A stretch of 64,000 bases of DNA from Hyphomicrobiales bacterium (GTDB lineage: Bacteria; Pseudomonadota; Alphaproteobacteria; Rhizobiales; Rhizobiaceae): contig UCHD01000001.1 of the NCBI GenBank assembly GCA_900472175.1, forward strand, positions 733,774-797,773, written 5' to 3'. The translations under genes and the position numbers were made by a program. Positions 45,734-56,463 of the stretch are shown in pieces (position 1 is the first letter of the stretch; each line of letters opens with the position of its first letter). A model generated the notes under the pieces. That model did not search any database. It saw only the letters and a list, made by a program, of their open reading frames with translations, and had not been told where the DNA came from.

Positions 45734-46582
45734 ATGGCTTCGTCGCATACCAGCCTTTCAGGGGGCATTCTGGCCGCCATCCGCGGAAAGCGCGTGTCGC
45801 TGGCGGGCAGGGATCCGGCAGGCGAGCGTGGCGATACGGTGATCGCTTCCTACAACATCCATAAATGCGTTGGCACCGACAATCGCTTCGATCCCGGCCG
45901 CACCACCGACGTGATCAGCGAAATCGGCGCCGATATCATTGCGCTTCAGGAAGCCGATCAGCGGTTTGGCGAGCGGGCAGGGCTGCTCGATCTGGAGCGG
46001 CTGCATCGCGATTGCCACCTGATTGCGGTGCCGATTGCCGCTTTCTCCGCCAAGGGGCACGGCTGGCACGGCAATGTGCTGCTGCTTCGGGAGGGTGCCG
46101 TTGCCAAGGTCAATCAGTTGAAGCTGCCCGGCGTCGAGCCGCGCGGTGCGCTGGTTGTCGATCTTGATCTGAAGGCCGGTCCGCTGCGCATCGTTGCTGC
46201 CCATTTCGGTCTGCTGCGGCATTCCCGCGCCCGCCAAGCGGAAGCGATCATTACCGCCATCAGCGAGGCGGACGAGCGGCCGACGCTGTTGATCGGCGAT
46301 CTCAACGAGTGGCGCATGGGCCGCCGCTCGGCGCTGAGTTCGCTCAGCCCAATCTTCGATCATGCGGCAACGGCGGTGCCGAGTTTCCCGTCACGCTTTC
46401 CTCTCTTGGCGCTCGACCGGGTGATGGGCAGCCCGCACAATCTGGTCACCGCTGTCGAGGTCCACAACACGCCGCTGTCACGCGTCGCGTCCGATCATCT
46501 CCCGATCAAGGCCTATATCGACCTCAAGGCGGCGCAGGGTGAGGGGAATCCGGTCGAAGCGGTTTCCGCCGCTCAGCCATGA
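45734..46582 (+). CDS. endonuclease/exonuclease/phosphatase family protein
   Basis: A protein of about 282 residues with the EEP fold. Metal and catalytic motifs are 'VIASYNIHKCVG', 'DIIALQEADQRFG', 'VAAHFGLLRHSR', 'LIGDLNEWR' and the terminal 'SRVASDHLPIKAYI'. The activity could be on phospholipid, phosphodiester or nucleic acid. The start at ATG 45734 has GAGAGAG upstream; ATG 45689 is an alternative. It is 18 bases ahead of a phospholipase D-family gene, a frequent proteobacterial pairing. Confidence 0.85.
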   Translation: MASSHTSLSGGILAAIRGKRVSLAGRDPAGERGDTVIASYNIHKCVGTDNRFDPGRTTDVISEIGADIIALQEADQRFGERAGLLDLERLHRDCHLIAVPIAAFSAKGHGWHGNVLLLREGAVAKVNQLKLPGVEPRGALVVDLDLKAGPLRIVAAHFGLLRHSRARQAEAIITAISEADERPTLLIGDLNEWRMGRRSALSSLSPIFDHAATAVPSFPSRFPLLALDRVMGSPHNLVTAVEVHNTPLSRVASDHLPIKAYIDLKAAQGEGNPVEAVSAAQP

Positions 46583-46600
46583 TCGACAGGCCGTAGTCGC

Positions 46601-48160
46601 ATGCGCGCCCATATCGTCGCTCTGTCCGCTTCTGTGTTCGGTTTTTTGGCACTGGTTGCCGTCTATACCTATGGCCGTTTCGGGCGGCGGCTCCAGGGAC
46701 CGGCTTCGTCAGCGCTGCAGCCGCAAGGCGTTGAAACGGAACTCGATCGGCTGGCAGAGCCTCTTTTGGAGGAACATGCCGGCCTTAACGGAATTGCGCT
46801 GATCTCTGACAATGTCGCTGCCTTTGCATTGAGGGCCGCCTCGGCGCGCCGGGCCGGGCGCAGCCTGGACCTGCAATATTATTACTGGAAGAACGATCTG
46901 ACCGGGCGGATGCTGATCCGCGAAGTTTTGGCCGCTGCCGATCGGGGCGTCCGAGTGCGGCTCCTGCTTGATGATATCAATGCCGGCCTGCATGACCGCA
47001 TGTGCCTGGCGCTGGATGGTCACGACAATATCGAGGTGCGGCTCTTCAATCCAAGCCGTGCGCGCACCGATCGCTTCAAGCGCGGGCTCGAAATGATGAT
47101 GCGGCCTTTTCGCGCCACGCGGCGGATGCACAACAAGCAATGGATTGCCGATGGGCGGCTGGTGATCGCTGGTGGCCGCAATATCGGCGACGCTTATTTC
47201 GACGCGGACGAGCAGTCGAATTTCCGCGATCTCGATGTCTGGATGCTCGGGCCGGTCGCCGACGATGCGGCTGTGGTCTTCGACCGCTACTGGAACAGTC
47301 CCGTGGTCGTGCCGATCGGCTCGCTGCGCACTCCGCGCGCGCACTATCTGCCAGCCTTCAGAACCAAGCTGGAAACAGTCGCGGCGACGCCGGGCGGCCG
47401 GCATTATCTCGCCCATGTCGAAAAGGTAGTACCGGAGAAAGCTCTTCTGCCAGCCGGCACGGCGCTGCACTGGACCAGCGCTGCCATGCTGGTATCGGAC
47501 CCACCGGAAAAGGCCTTTCTGCAGAAGCGCAACAACTGGGTCATGCGGGAACTGATGCCGGCCCTGACGTCGGCTGAGCAGGGCGTCCGTGTGATTTCGC
47601 CCTATTTCATCCCGGGTGCGCAGGGCATCGCCGAAATCGCCAGGCTGGTGCAGCGGCAGGTCAAGGTCGAGGTGCTGACCAATTCTCTGGCTGCCACCGA
47701 CGTCGCTGCCGTCCACGGTGCCTACGCCAACTATCGCAAGGCCCTGCTGAGGGGCGGCGCAGTGCTGTTTGAACTGAAGGCCACGCATGAAACCGGCGAT
47801 CCACAGCGGATGTCGCTGTTCGGCTCGCGCGGCGCCAGCCTTCACACCAAGGCGTTTACCGTCGATGGAAAAACCGGGTTCGTCGGGTCGATGAACTTCG
47901 ATCCACGCTCGGCCTCCTTGAATACGGAAATGGGCGTTCTCTTCACCCATCCGGCGCTGGTGAAAGAAGTCGAGGCGATTTTCGATGCGGAAAGCAGCCC
48001 GGAAAATAGCTTCCGGCTGTCGCTCGACAATGGGCGTCTGCGCTGGCACGACCGCGAAGGCGATGCGGCGCGTGTCCTTCGCCGCGAGCCGGAGGCCGGT
48101 TTCTGGCGCCGTCTGACCGCAGGGATTATCGGTATTCTACCGATTGAATCGCAGCTCTGA
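46601..48160 (+). CDS. phospholipase D family protein (cardiolipin synthase-like)
   Basis: A 519-residue protein with an N-terminal membrane segment ('ALSASVFGFLALVAVYTYG') and two HKD catalytic motifs, 'MHNKQWIADGRLVIAGGRNI' and 'SLHTKAFTVDGKTGFVGSMN'. This is the ClsC/YmdC-like architecture, so phosphatidyl transfer in cardiolipin synthesis or phospholipid hydrolysis is likely. The preceding EEP gene is probably cotranscribed. It has no Sec cleavage site, so appears anchored. Confidence 0.88.
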   Translation: MRAHIVALSASVFGFLALVAVYTYGRFGRRLQGPASSALQPQGVETELDRLAEPLLEEHAGLNGIALISDNVAAFALRAASARRAGRSLDLQYYYWKNDLTGRMLIREVLAAADRGVRVRLLLDDINAGLHDRMCLALDGHDNIEVRLFNPSRARTDRFKRGLEMMMRPFRATRRMHNKQWIADGRLVIAGGRNIGDAYFDADEQSNFRDLDVWMLGPVADDAAVVFDRYWNSPVVVPIGSLRTPRAHYLPAFRTKLETVAATPGGRHYLAHVEKVVPEKALLPAGTALHWTSAAMLVSDPPEKAFLQKRNNWVMRELMPALTSAEQGVRVISPYFIPGAQGIAEIARLVQRQVKVEVLTNSLAATDVAAVHGAYANYRKALLRGGAVLFELKATHETGDPQRMSLFGSRGASLHTKAFTVDGKTGFVGSMNFDPRSASLNTEMGVLFTHPALVKEVEAIFDAESSPENSFRLSLDNGRLRWHDREGDAARVLRREPEAGFWRRLTAGIIGILPIESQL

Positions 48161-48430
48161 CCGGCATTTACCGATTTTTCACTCAGAATGCGCCAAAGCC
48201 TGTGTGGAAAAGCAGAAATGGCGGTTTGCCTCTATCCCGACCGTTAGAACCCGCTAAACGATCCTGCGGACGCTTGGCGAGCAACATTGCGGTTGGGAAC
48301 GTGTATTAACGTTATGAAGACTTCGCGACTTGAAGTCGGGTACTTGGACACTCTATGTATGGACAAGAGATATTCCCGATGATTCCCGGTGCGCAAAAGG
48401 GTTTGTGCGCCAGATTGACAAAGGTTTGAC
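48161..48430 (+). promoter_or_regulatory. clpP upstream region with candidate promoter
   Basis: TTGAAG (48330-48335) and CTATGT (48353-48358) are separated by 17 bp and lie 73 bases before clpP. CTTGAA also resembles a heat-shock sigma32 -35 box, but I do not see a good matching -10 CCCCAT-type element. No gene is seen in this stretch. Confidence 0.35.
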
Positions 48431-49063
48431 ATGAGAAATCCCGTTGATACCGCTATGGCTCTGGTGCCGATGGTCGTTGAACAGACCAATCGCGGCGAGC
48501 GCTCCTACGATATCTTTTCGCGTCTCCTGAAAGAGCGCATCATCTTTTTGACGGGTCCGGTTGAAGATCAGATGGCGACGCTGATCTGCGCCCAGCTGCT
48601 GTTCCTCGAAGCGGAAAACCCGAAGAAGGAAATCGCCCTTTACATCAATTCGCCGGGTGGCGTCGTTACCGCCGGCATGGCGATCTACGACACGATGCAG
48701 TTCATCAAGCCCGCCGTATCGACGCTGTGCATCGGCCAGGCCGCATCCATGGGCTCGCTGCTTCTGGCGGCTGGCCACAAGGACATGCGCTTTGCCACGC
48801 CGAACGCCCGCATCATGGTTCACCAGCCGTCCGGTGGCTTCCAGGGCCAGGCTTCCGACATCGAACGGCATGCCCGCGATATCCTGAAGATGAAGCGCCG
48901 CCTCAACGAAGTCTACGTCAAGCACACGGGCCGGACCTATGAAGAGGTTGAACAGACGCTTGACCGTGACCACTTCATGACGGCGGACGAAGCCCTGAGC
49001 TGGGGTGTCGTCGACAAGGTGATTACGTCACGTGAGGCGATGGAAACCGCGTCCGAGGCGTAA
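48431..49063 (+). CDS. clpP: ATP-dependent Clp protease proteolytic subunit
   Basis: A 210-residue serine protease forming the 14-mer chamber. The triad is Ser106 in '[14 protein letters not shown]', His131 in '[12 protein letters not shown]' and Asp180 in 'LDRDHFM'. '[20 protein letters not shown]' is diagnostic. The N-terminal '[15 protein letters not shown]' fits the propeptide plus axial loop region. Its partner clpX is 301 bases downstream. Confidence 0.97.
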   Translation: MRNPVDTAMALVPMVVEQTNRGERSYDIFSRLLKERIIFLTGPVEDQMATLICAQLLFLEAENPKKEIALYINSPGGVVTAGMAIYDTMQFIKPAVSTLCIGQAASMGSLLLAAGHKDMRFATPNARIMVHQPSGGFQGQASDIERHARDILKMKRRLNEVYVKHTGRTYEEVEQTLDRDHFMTADEALSWGVVDKVITSREAMETASEA

Positions 49064-49364
49064 ATTCAAGCTTTTGTGTGCGGATAGATGCATTTGTGAC
49101 ACAATTGTAACTCTCATAGGGCTTTATCCGCGGGCCAAAGCCGTTAATATTGACCGTTAATGCTATGTTGAAGTTTGAAGTCCTAGCATTCGGTATTCGG
49201 TGGGAGATTCGTTGCTGCCGGACATCAAACATGGTTGTTTGAAGCCGGTTCGTACTCCCGAAAGCGCCGTGGTTTTGCGCGATCAACGCGGAAAATGTGC
49301 GGAGCGGTTTGAGTAGTCCGTTTCACCTTGTTCGAGGTGTCCGGCGTGCTGGAAGGAAAGTGAT
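49064..49364. other. 301-bp intergenic region clpP-clpX
   Basis: It is AT-richer than its surroundings, with repeated TTAATATT/GTTAAT and TTGAAGTTTGAAGT stretches near 49143-49182. It probably holds a clpX promoter, but no -35/-10 pair with correct spacing convinced me. No gene or terminator was seen. Confidence 0.45.
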
Positions 49365-50642
49365 ATGAGCAAGGTCAGCGGTAGCAACGGCGGTGACTCC
49401 AAGAATACCCTATACTGCTCCTTCTGCGGAAAGAGCCAGCACGAGGTCCGCAAGCTGATTGCCGGACCGACGGTGTTCATCTGCGATGAATGCGTCGAAC
49501 TCTGCATGGACATCATCCGCGAAGAGAACAAGACGTCGATGGTCAAGTCCCGCGATGGCGTTCCAACGCCGCAGGAGATCATCAAGGTTCTCGACGAGTA
49601 CGTTATTGGCCAGCAACAGGCCAAGCGCATCCTGTCGGTTGCCGTCCACAATCATTACAAGCGTCTGGCGCATTCCGCGAAGGGAAGCGACATCGAGCTT
49701 GCAAAGTCGAACATCATGCTCGTCGGCCCGACCGGTTGCGGCAAGACTTATCTTGCCCAGACGCTGGCGCGCATCATCGATGTGCCGTTTACGATGGCCG
49801 ATGCCACGACACTGACCGAAGCCGGTTATGTCGGTGAAGACGTCGAGAACATCATCCTGAAGTTGCTCCAGGCTGCCGACTACAATGTCGAGCGGGCGCA
49901 GCGCGGCATCGTCTATATCGACGAAGTCGACAAGATCTCGCGCAAGTCCGACAATCCGTCGATCACCCGCGATGTCTCGGGCGAGGGCGTGCAGCAGGCA
50001 CTGTTGAAGATCATGGAAGGAACGGTCGCTTCCGTTCCGCCGCAGGGTGGCCGCAAGCATCCGCAGCAGGAATTCCTGCAGGTTGACACGACCAACATCC
50101 TGTTCATCTGCGGTGGCGCTTTTGCCGGGCTCGACAAGATCATCTCGGCGCGTGGCGAAAAGACCTCGATCGGCTTCGGCGCTTCGGTGAAGTCGCCGGA
50201 AGATCGCCGCGTCGGCGAAGTCCTGCGCGAGCTGGAGCCGGAAGATCTGGTCAAGTTCGGCCTCATCCCGGAATTCATCGGCCGTCTGCCGGTTCTGGCA
50301 ACGCTCGAGGATCTCGACGAGCCGGCACTGATCCAGATCCTGTCGGAGCCGAAGAACGCCCTGATCAAGCAGTACCAGCGCCTGTTCGAAATGGAAGATG
50401 TCGAACTGACCTTCCACGAGGACGCACTGCGCGAAATCGCTCGCAAGGCGATCATCCGCAAGACCGGCGCGCGCGGCCTGCGCTCGATCATGGAAAAGAT
50501 CCTGCTCGACACGATGTTCGAACTGCCGACCCTGGAAGGCGTTCGCGAAGTCGTCATCTCCGACGAGGTGGTCAAGGGTTCCGCCCGGCCGCTCTACATC
50601 TACTCGGAGCGCGCCGACGAGAAGGCCAACGTTTCGGCCTGA
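49365..50642 (+). CDS. clpX: ATP-dependent Clp protease ATP-binding subunit ClpX
   Basis: A 425-residue AAA+ unfoldase that feeds tagged proteins to ClpP. The N-terminal zinc domain has Cys18, Cys21, Cys40 and Cys43. Walker A is '[19 protein letters not shown]' at about 121-128 and Walker B is '[15 protein letters not shown]'. The ClpP-docking IGF loop is in '[13 protein letters not shown]', and '[20 protein letters not shown]' is conserved. GGAAAG precedes the ATG; a strong terminator follows. Confidence 0.97.
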   Translation: MSKVSGSNGGDSKNTLYCSFCGKSQHEVRKLIAGPTVFICDECVELCMDIIREENKTSMVKSRDGVPTPQEIIKVLDEYVIGQQQAKRILSVAVHNHYKRLAHSAKGSDIELAKSNIMLVGPTGCGKTYLAQTLARIIDVPFTMADATTLTEAGYVGEDVENIILKLLQAADYNVERAQRGIVYIDEVDKISRKSDNPSITRDVSGEGVQQALLKIMEGTVASVPPQGGRKHPQQEFLQVDTTNILFICGGAFAGLDKIISARGEKTSIGFGASVKSPEDRRVGEVLRELEPEDLVKFGLIPEFIGRLPVLATLEDLDEPALIQILSEPKNALIKQYQRLFEMEDVELTFHEDALREIARKAIIRKTGARGLRSIMEKILLDTMFELPTLEGVREVVISDEVVKGSARPLYIYSERADEKANVSA

Positions 50643-51112
50643 CCGGCTCCGCAGTTTTCAAAGAGGCCCGCCATGTGCGGGCCTTTTTTATGGGCAGAGA
50701 TGCCGCACTGCTCGAACGTCCTGCCGGGCAGGGGGAAACATAAGCAATAAGTGCAAGCCAGCCCTGCATATTTTGCGGATATCCATCTGTTTAAAGTCTG
50801 ATTGCTGGGCGTAGCGGCGGGATGAAAATTCGAAAGAATCAGCGATTGCTAAACGCGGTCAACAACGCGATTATGTAACGATTCTGTGTCGATGTGTCCC
50901 GGCACGAAGCGTGTGCGTTAACTCTCGCGGCAAGGTCCGCAACAGTCAGATGCCGTTTAATATCCGACTACGCCGCCTCCCAGGTCAGTAGTCGGCAAAA
51001 GGGTTGAAAACAGACGTCACACACTCCACCTGACAGTGGAAAGAATGAAGACCGGAAGCGCCCTTGAACGCTTCGGGTAACGGGCCCGGAAACGGGACGG
51101 AAAGGAAATGAC
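50643..51112. other. 470-bp intergenic region clpX-lon
   Basis: It holds the clpX terminator at its left end and must contain the lon promoter. No gene was seen on either strand. The AT-richer part around 50785-50885 is the likely promoter area, but no -35/-10 pair stands out. AAGGAA at 51101-51106 is the lon ribosome site. Confidence 0.5.
50664..50688 (+). terminator. intrinsic terminator after clpX
   Basis: AGGCCCGC (50664-50671) pairs with GCGGGCCT (50677-50684), followed by a T-run. It lies 21 bases after the stop codon. Confidence 0.88.
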
Positions 51113-53533
51113 ATGACGAGCAAAACGTCCCCGGCAATCGAGAGCGCGACCTACCCGGTGCTGCCGCTGCGCGATATCGTGGTATTCCCGCATATGATCG
51201 TGCCGCTGTTTGTTGGCCGTGAAAAGTCGATCCGTGCACTGGAAGAAGTCATGGGCACCGACAAGCAGATCATGCTTGCCACCCAGATCAACGCCAGCGA
51301 CGACGATCCGGAACCAGGTGCGATCTATCAGATCGGCACCATCGCCAACGTGCTGCAACTGTTGAAGCTGCCCGATGGAACCGTCAAGGTTCTGGTCGAA
51401 GGCCGTGCGCGCGCCGAGATCGACGGCTATACCGGCCGCGAGGAATTCTACGAAGCGATGGCGCACCCGCTGTCCGAGCCGGAAGAAGATCCGGTCGAGG
51501 TCGAAGCACTGAGCCGCTCGGTGGTGTCTGAGTTCGAGAGCTATGTGAAGCTCAACAAGAAGATTTCTCCCGAAGTCGTTGGCGCTGCCAGCCAGATCGA
51601 AGACTATTCGAAGCTGGCCGATACCGTCGCATCGCATCTCTCCATCAAGATCGTCGAAAAGCAGGAAATGCTCGAGACGACCAGCGTCAAGCTGCGCCTT
51701 GAAAAGGCGCTCGGCTTCATGGAAGGCGAGATTTCGGTTCTGCAGGTCGAAAAGCGCATCCGCTCGCGCGTCAAGCGCCAGATGGAAAAGACCCAGCGCG
51801 AATATTATCTGAACGAACAGATGAAGGCGATCCAGAAGGAACTTGGCGACGGCGAGGAAGGCCGCGACGAGATGGCCGAACTGGAAGACCGCATCAGCAA
51901 GACCAAGCTGTCGAAGGAAGCCCGTGAAAAGGCCGACGCCGAAGTCAAGAAGCTGCGCCAGATGAGCCCGATGTCGGCGGAAGCCACAGTCGTGCGCAAC
52001 TATCTGGATTGGCTGCTGGGCATCCCGTGGTCGAAGAAGTCCAAGGTCAAGACGGACCTCAACCATGCAGAACAGGTTCTCGATCTCGATCACTTCGGCC
52101 TCGACAAGGTCAAGGAACGGATCATCGAGTATCTGGCGGTGCAGGCGCGTTCGCAGAAGATCAAGGGGCCGATCCTGTGCCTCGTCGGTCCTCCGGGCGT
52201 CGGCAAGACCTCGCTTGCCAAGTCGATCGCCAAGGCGACCGGCCGCGAATATATCCGCATGGCACTCGGTGGCGTTCGTGACGAAGCTGAAATCCGCGGT
52301 CACCGCCGCACCTATATCGGCTCGATGCCCGGCAAGGTCATCCAGTCGATGAAGAAGGCCAAGAAGTCCAACCCGCTCTTCCTGCTCGATGAAATCGACA
52401 AGATGGGCCAGGATTTCCGCGGCGATCCGTCGTCGGCGCTCCTGGAGGTGCTGGATCCGGAACAGAACTCGACGTTCATGGACCACTATCTGGAGGTCGA
52501 ATATGACCTCTCGAACGTGATGTTCATCACCACGGCGAATACGCTCAATATCCCTGCGCCGTTGATGGACCGCATGGAAGTGATCCGGATTGCCGGTTAC
52601 ACGGAAGAGGAAAAGCTGGAAATCGCCAAGCGGCATCTGTTGCCGAAGGCGATCGCCGACCACGCTCTGCAGCCGAAGGAATTTTCGGTGACGGACGGTG
52701 CGTTGTCTGCGGTGATCCAGACCTATACCCGCGAAGCCGGTGTACGTAGCCTCGAGCGCGAGCTGATGAAGCTCGCCCGCAAGGCTGTGACTGAGATACT
52801 CAAGGGCAAGACCAGCAAGGTCGAAGTCACTGCCGGGAACATCAACGACTATCTCGGTGTTCCGCGCTATCGTCACGGCGAAGCCGAGCGTACCGATCAG
52901 GTCGGTGTCGTCACCGGTCTCGCCTGGACGGAAGTCGGCGGCGAGCTTCTGACGATCGAAGGCGTCATGATGCCCGGCAAGGGCCGGATGACGGTGACGG
53001 GCAACCTGCGCGACGTGATGAAGGAATCGATTTCTGCTGCGGCATCCTATGTCCGCTCGCGTGCGATCGACTTCGGCATCGAGCCGCCATTGTTCGACAA
53101 GAGCGACATCCATGTGCACGTGCCGGAAGGTGCGACACCGAAGGACGGCCCGTCCGCCGGTGTGGCCATGGCAACGGCGATTGTGTCGATCATGACCGGT
53201 ATTGCCGTTAACAAGGACGTGGCGATGACGGGTGAAATCACCCTGCGTGGCCGTGTCCTGCCGATCGGCGGTCTCAAGGAAAAGCTGCTTGCAGCGCTTC
53301 GCGGCGGCATCAAGAAGGTGCTGATCCCGGAAGAAAACGCCAAGGATCTGGCGGATATTCCGGACAACGTAAAGAACCTCATGGAGATCATTCCGGTCTC
53401 CCATATCGGCGAGGTGTTGAGCCACGCGCTGGTCCGGGTTCCGGTGGCGATCGAGTGGGATGCGTCCAAGCAGGCCGTGCCGATTGCGGTAGCCGATCCG
53501 GCAGACGACGCCGGCGCGTCGATTGCCCACTAG
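51113..53533 (+). CDS. lon: ATP-dependent protease Lon (LonA)
   Basis: An 806-residue homohexameric protease. The N-terminal substrate domain begins '[20 protein letters not shown]', Walker A is '[16 protein letters not shown]' at about 359, and Walker B is '[16 protein letters not shown]'. The C-terminal protease domain has Ser681 in '[15 protein letters not shown]' and its Lys partner in '[14 protein letters not shown]'. The full length is normal. It degrades misfolded and regulatory proteins. Followed by a perfect terminator. Confidence 0.98.
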   Translation: MTSKTSPAIESATYPVLPLRDIVVFPHMIVPLFVGREKSIRALEEVMGTDKQIMLATQINASDDDPEPGAIYQIGTIANVLQLLKLPDGTVKVLVEGRARAEIDGYTGREEFYEAMAHPLSEPEEDPVEVEALSRSVVSEFESYVKLNKKISPEVVGAASQIEDYSKLADTVASHLSIKIVEKQEMLETTSVKLRLEKALGFMEGEISVLQVEKRIRSRVKRQMEKTQREYYLNEQMKAIQKELGDGEEGRDEMAELEDRISKTKLSKEAREKADAEVKKLRQMSPMSAEATVVRNYLDWLLGIPWSKKSKVKTDLNHAEQVLDLDHFGLDKVKERIIEYLAVQARSQKIKGPILCLVGPPGVGKTSLAKSIAKATGREYIRMALGGVRDEAEIRGHRRTYIGSMPGKVIQSMKKAKKSNPLFLLDEIDKMGQDFRGDPSSALLEVLDPEQNSTFMDHYLEVEYDLSNVMFITTANTLNIPAPLMDRMEVIRIAGYTEEEKLEIAKRHLLPKAIADHALQPKEFSVTDGALSAVIQTYTREAGVRSLERELMKLARKAVTEILKGKTSKVEVTAGNINDYLGVPRYRHGEAERTDQVGVVTGLAWTEVGGELLTIEGVMMPGKGRMTVTGNLRDVMKESISAAASYVRSRAIDFGIEPPLFDKSDIHVHVPEGATPKDGPSAGVAMATAIVSIMTGIAVNKDVAMTGEITLRGRVLPIGGLKEKLLAALRGGIKKVLIPEENAKDLADIPDNVKNLMEIIPVSHIGEVLSHALVRVPVAIEWDASKQAVPIAVADPADDAGASIAH

Positions 53534-53600
53534 GCACTTGACTTGAGCTCGAACTGGTGCGTGCCACAGGTTGCGTACTGATTTGGAGCGGAAACAGTGG

Positions 53601-53628
53601 AAGACCGGCATTTTTGCCGGTCTTTTTT
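53601..53628 (+). terminator. intrinsic terminator after lon
   Basis: AAGACCGGCA (53601-53610) pairs perfectly with TGCCGGTCTT (53615-53624) around TTTT, followed by more T. It separates lon from the HU gene. Confidence 0.92.
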
Positions 53629-53763
53629 ATGTAAAACCCCGCGCAAAGCCTTGCATTCCATGGGATTCGGAGCGATTGGGTTTGCCAAGGCGGGGGTGGC
53701 GCGTATGCTGCCCTCGGCTTGAAAATTGAGTCGTTTCGAACCAGTATTGAAAGGGGTGGAAAC

Positions 53764-54036
53764 ATGAACAAGAATGAGCTCGTGTCCGCAGTTGCCGAGA
53801 AGGCCGGACTCTCGAAGACCGACGCATCTTCTGCAGTTGATGCAATCTTCGACGTTATCCAGGCAGAACTGAAGAACGGCGGCGACGTTCGCCTCGTCGG
53901 CTTCGGCAATTTCTCGGTTAGCCGCCGCGAAGCATCCAAGGGTCGTAACCCGTCCACTGGCGCAGAAGTCGATATCCCTGCCCGCAACGTGCCGAAGTTC
54001 TCGGCCGGCAAGGGTCTCAAGGACGCCGTGAACTAA
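53764..54036 (+). CDS. hupB: DNA-binding protein HU
   Basis: A 90-residue histone-like protein. 'MNKNELVSAVAEKAGLSKTD' forms the dimer helices, and 'GRNPSTGAEVDIPARNVPKF' is the DNA-bending arm with its conserved Pro. It is the canonical HU length. AAGGGG lies ahead of ATG 53764. A possible promoter TTGAAA (53719-53724) with CAGTAT (53742-53747) at 17-bp spacing is weak. The lon-hup order is conserved across proteobacteria. Confidence 0.96.
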   Translation: MNKNELVSAVAEKAGLSKTDASSAVDAIFDVIQAELKNGGDVRLVGFGNFSVSRREASKGRNPSTGAEVDIPARNVPKFSAGKGLKDAVN

Positions 54037-54098
54037 GTTTCATGTTTCGTCTGCAGCACCGTGGCGAAAACGCCAACGGTTCGAGAGCAGGTTGATTT

Positions 54099-54128
54099 GA
54101 GGCCCGGGCTTTCCCCGGGCCTCTTTTC
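54099..54128 (+). terminator. intrinsic terminator after the HU gene
   Basis: GAGGCCCGGG (54099-54108) pairs with CCCGGGCCTC (54114-54123) and is followed by TTTT. Confidence 0.88.
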
Positions 54129-54249
54129 GTTTGCGGATGGCGTTTCGCCATCCGTTCGTGCCCAATGCCTAATCTATTCCTCTTGTCATGCGCCTGTTAC
54201 AGAGCACGATCAAAACGCCCCGGTATCCGATTTACCAAGGGGGTTTATC

Positions 54250-56442
54250 ATGAAGAGATTTTCGTTGACTGCGGCACTTGCCGCAGCGCTGGCCGCCTCG
54301 ACGGCATCCGTGGCTCTCGCCGAGCCGGTCTTCAATCGCATCGCGTCGTTCGCAGTTGCCGACAACCTGCCTGAGGGCAAGGACAAGGCGACGCCGACCT
54401 CGGCTGAAATCATCGCCGCTTCCGAAGACGGCAATACGCTTGTTTATTCCGACAGCCCGAACAAGGCGATCGGCATCATCGACATCACCGATGCCAAGGC
54501 CCCGAAGGCTGCCGGGTCCGTTACCTTCGAAGGCGAACCGACATCCGTTGCCGTCGCCTCGGGCAAGGCGCTCGTCGCCGTCAACACGCGCGAAAGCTTC
54601 GTCAAGCCGTCGGGCCTCATCGCCCAGGTCGACCTCGCCTCGAAAAAGATCGACACGACCTGCGATCTCGGTGGCCAGCCGGATTCGATCGCGCTCAATA
54701 AGGACAAGACGATCGCCGCCATCGCCATCGAGAACGAGCGCGATGAAGAAGTGAACGACGGCGACCTGCCGCAGATGCCTGCCGGTGATCTCGTTCTCCT
54801 GCCGCTCAAGGACGGTGTCGTGGATTGCGGCTCGATCAAGCATGTCACGCTGACCGGCCTGGCCGACGTTGCCGGCGACGATCCGGAGCCGGAATTCGTT
54901 TCCTTCAACAGCCTCGACGAGATTGCTCTCACGCTGCAGGAAAACAACTACATCGTCATCATCGACGGCAAGACCGGCACGGTGAAGTCGCACTTTTCGG
55001 CCGGCACGGTCAGCCTTGAAGGCGTCGACACCAAGAAGGACGGCGCGCTGAAGTTCACCGGCGAGATGAAGGACGTCGCGCGCGAGCCCGACGCCGTGAA
55101 GTGGCTCGATGACAACCGCCTCGTCATTGCCAACGAAGGCGATTGGAAGGGCGGCGCCCGCGGCTTCACGATCTTCAGCAAGGACGGCAAGGTTCTCTAC
55201 GAAAACGGCGCGGCCTTTGAACGCGAGATCGCCAAGATCGGCCACTACCCGGACAAGCGCAACAAGAAGGGTGTCGAGCCGGAGGGCTTGGAAGCCGCCA
55301 AGTTCGGCGACGACAACCTGTTCTTCGTGCTGGCCGAGCGCGCTTCCATCGTCGGCGTCTACAAGGACACCGGCGCAGAGCCTGAACTTCTCCAGCTTCT
55401 GCCATCCGGCGTAAGCCCGGAAGGCGCTGTTGCGATCCCTGGCCGTAACCTGCTGGCGACCGCCAACGAAGTTGACCTTGTCGAAGATGGCGGCGCCCGC
55501 TCGCATGTCATGCTTTATGAGCGTGCTGAAGGTGAAGCCGCCTATCCGCAGATCGTCTCCACCGAGAAGGACGGCGAACTGATCGGCTTTGGCGCGCTTT
55601 CGGGCCTTGCCGCGATCAAGGACAAGCCGGGCATGCTCCTTGCCGTCAACGATTCTTTCTACGCTTCGCAGCCGACGATCTTCACGATCGACGCGACCGC
55701 CAAGCCGGCGAAGATCGTCGATGCACTGCGCATCACCCGCAACGGTGCTGCAGCTCAGAAGCTCGACAGCGAAGGTGTGACGCCGGATGGCGAAGGCGGC
55801 TACTGGCTGGCCAACGAAGGCGATGCCGACAAGCTCGTGAGCCACGCGATCATTCACGTCAATAAGAAGGGCGAGATCGACAAGGAGATCGCCATTCCGG
55901 CCGAGCTGCGCGCCCACGAAAAGCGCTTCGGCTTCGAAGGCATCACCAGCGTCGGTGAAGGCGACGACATGACGCTCTGGATGGCCGTGCAGCGCGAATG
56001 GGGCGATGACGAGAAGGGGTTTGTGAAGCTCGTTTCCTACAAGCCTTCGTCGAAGGAGTGGGGCGCTGTGCGCTACCCGCTGGAAAAGACGGAAAGCGGC
56101 TGGGTCGGTCTTTCGGAAATCACGGCACACGGCGATTACGCCTACATCATCGAGCGCGACAACCTGATCGGCCAGGCTGCCAAGCTGAAGAAGCTGTACC
56201 GCGTGGCTCTTGCAGATCTGAAGCCAGCCAAGCTCGGCGGCGACCTGCCGGTCGTCAAGAAGGAAGAGGTTCGTGACTTCATCCCCGATCTGAAGGCCAC
56301 CAACGGCTATGTCGTCGACAAGGTCGAAGGCTTCACCGTCGATGCGGCCGGCAACGGTTTCGTGGTCACCGACAATGACGGTGTCGATGATTCCTCGGGC
56401 GAAACCCTGTTCTTCTCGATCGGTACGATGAACGCGATGTAG
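54250..56442 (+). CDS. exported esterase-like phytase-family protein
   Basis: A 730-residue secreted protein. The Sec signal is 'MKRFSLTAALAAALAASTAS' plus 'VALA' before cleavage. An N-terminal beta-propeller-like half (about 40-400) has repeated blade motifs such as 'NKAIGIIDITDAKAPKAAGS' and 'NYIVIIDGKTGTVKSHF'. The C-terminal half matches the esterase-like activity of phytase domain, with 'LDSEGVTPDGEGGYWLANEG' and 'RFGFEGITSVGEGDDMTLWM'. It is probably a periplasmic phosphoesterase or a phosphate-ester binding protein. AAGGGGG lies before ATG 54250. No phosphate-regulon site was noticed. Confidence 0.85.
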   Translation: MKRFSLTAALAAALAASTASVALAEPVFNRIASFAVADNLPEGKDKATPTSAEIIAASEDGNTLVYSDSPNKAIGIIDITDAKAPKAAGSVTFEGEPTSVAVASGKALVAVNTRESFVKPSGLIAQVDLASKKIDTTCDLGGQPDSIALNKDKTIAAIAIENERDEEVNDGDLPQMPAGDLVLLPLKDGVVDCGSIKHVTLTGLADVAGDDPEPEFVSFNSLDEIALTLQENNYIVIIDGKTGTVKSHFSAGTVSLEGVDTKKDGALKFTGEMKDVAREPDAVKWLDDNRLVIANEGDWKGGARGFTIFSKDGKVLYENGAAFEREIAKIGHYPDKRNKKGVEPEGLEAAKFGDDNLFFVLAERASIVGVYKDTGAEPELLQLLPSGVSPEGAVAIPGRNLLATANEVDLVEDGGARSHVMLYERAEGEAAYPQIVSTEKDGELIGFGALSGLAAIKDKPGMLLAVNDSFYASQPTIFTIDATAKPAKIVDALRITRNGAAAQKLDSEGVTPDGEGGYWLANEGDADKLVSHAIIHVNKKGEIDKEIAIPAELRAHEKRFGFEGITSVGEGDDMTLWMAVQREWGDDEKGFVKLVSYKPSSKEWGAVRYPLEKTESGWVGLSEITAHGDYAYIIERDNLIGQAAKLKKLYRVALADLKPAKLGGDLPVVKKEEVRDFIPDLKATNGYVVDKVEGFTVDAAGNGFVVTDNDGVDDSSGETLFFSIGTMNAM

Positions 56443-56463
56443 TCGCTTCAGTCCTGGAAACGG

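Noticed and set aside
51017..53611. Very long open frame (over 860 codons) antisense to lon
   Set aside because: It mirrors lon codon structure in high-GC DNA, has no ribosome site or domain, and lon is unambiguous on the plus strand.
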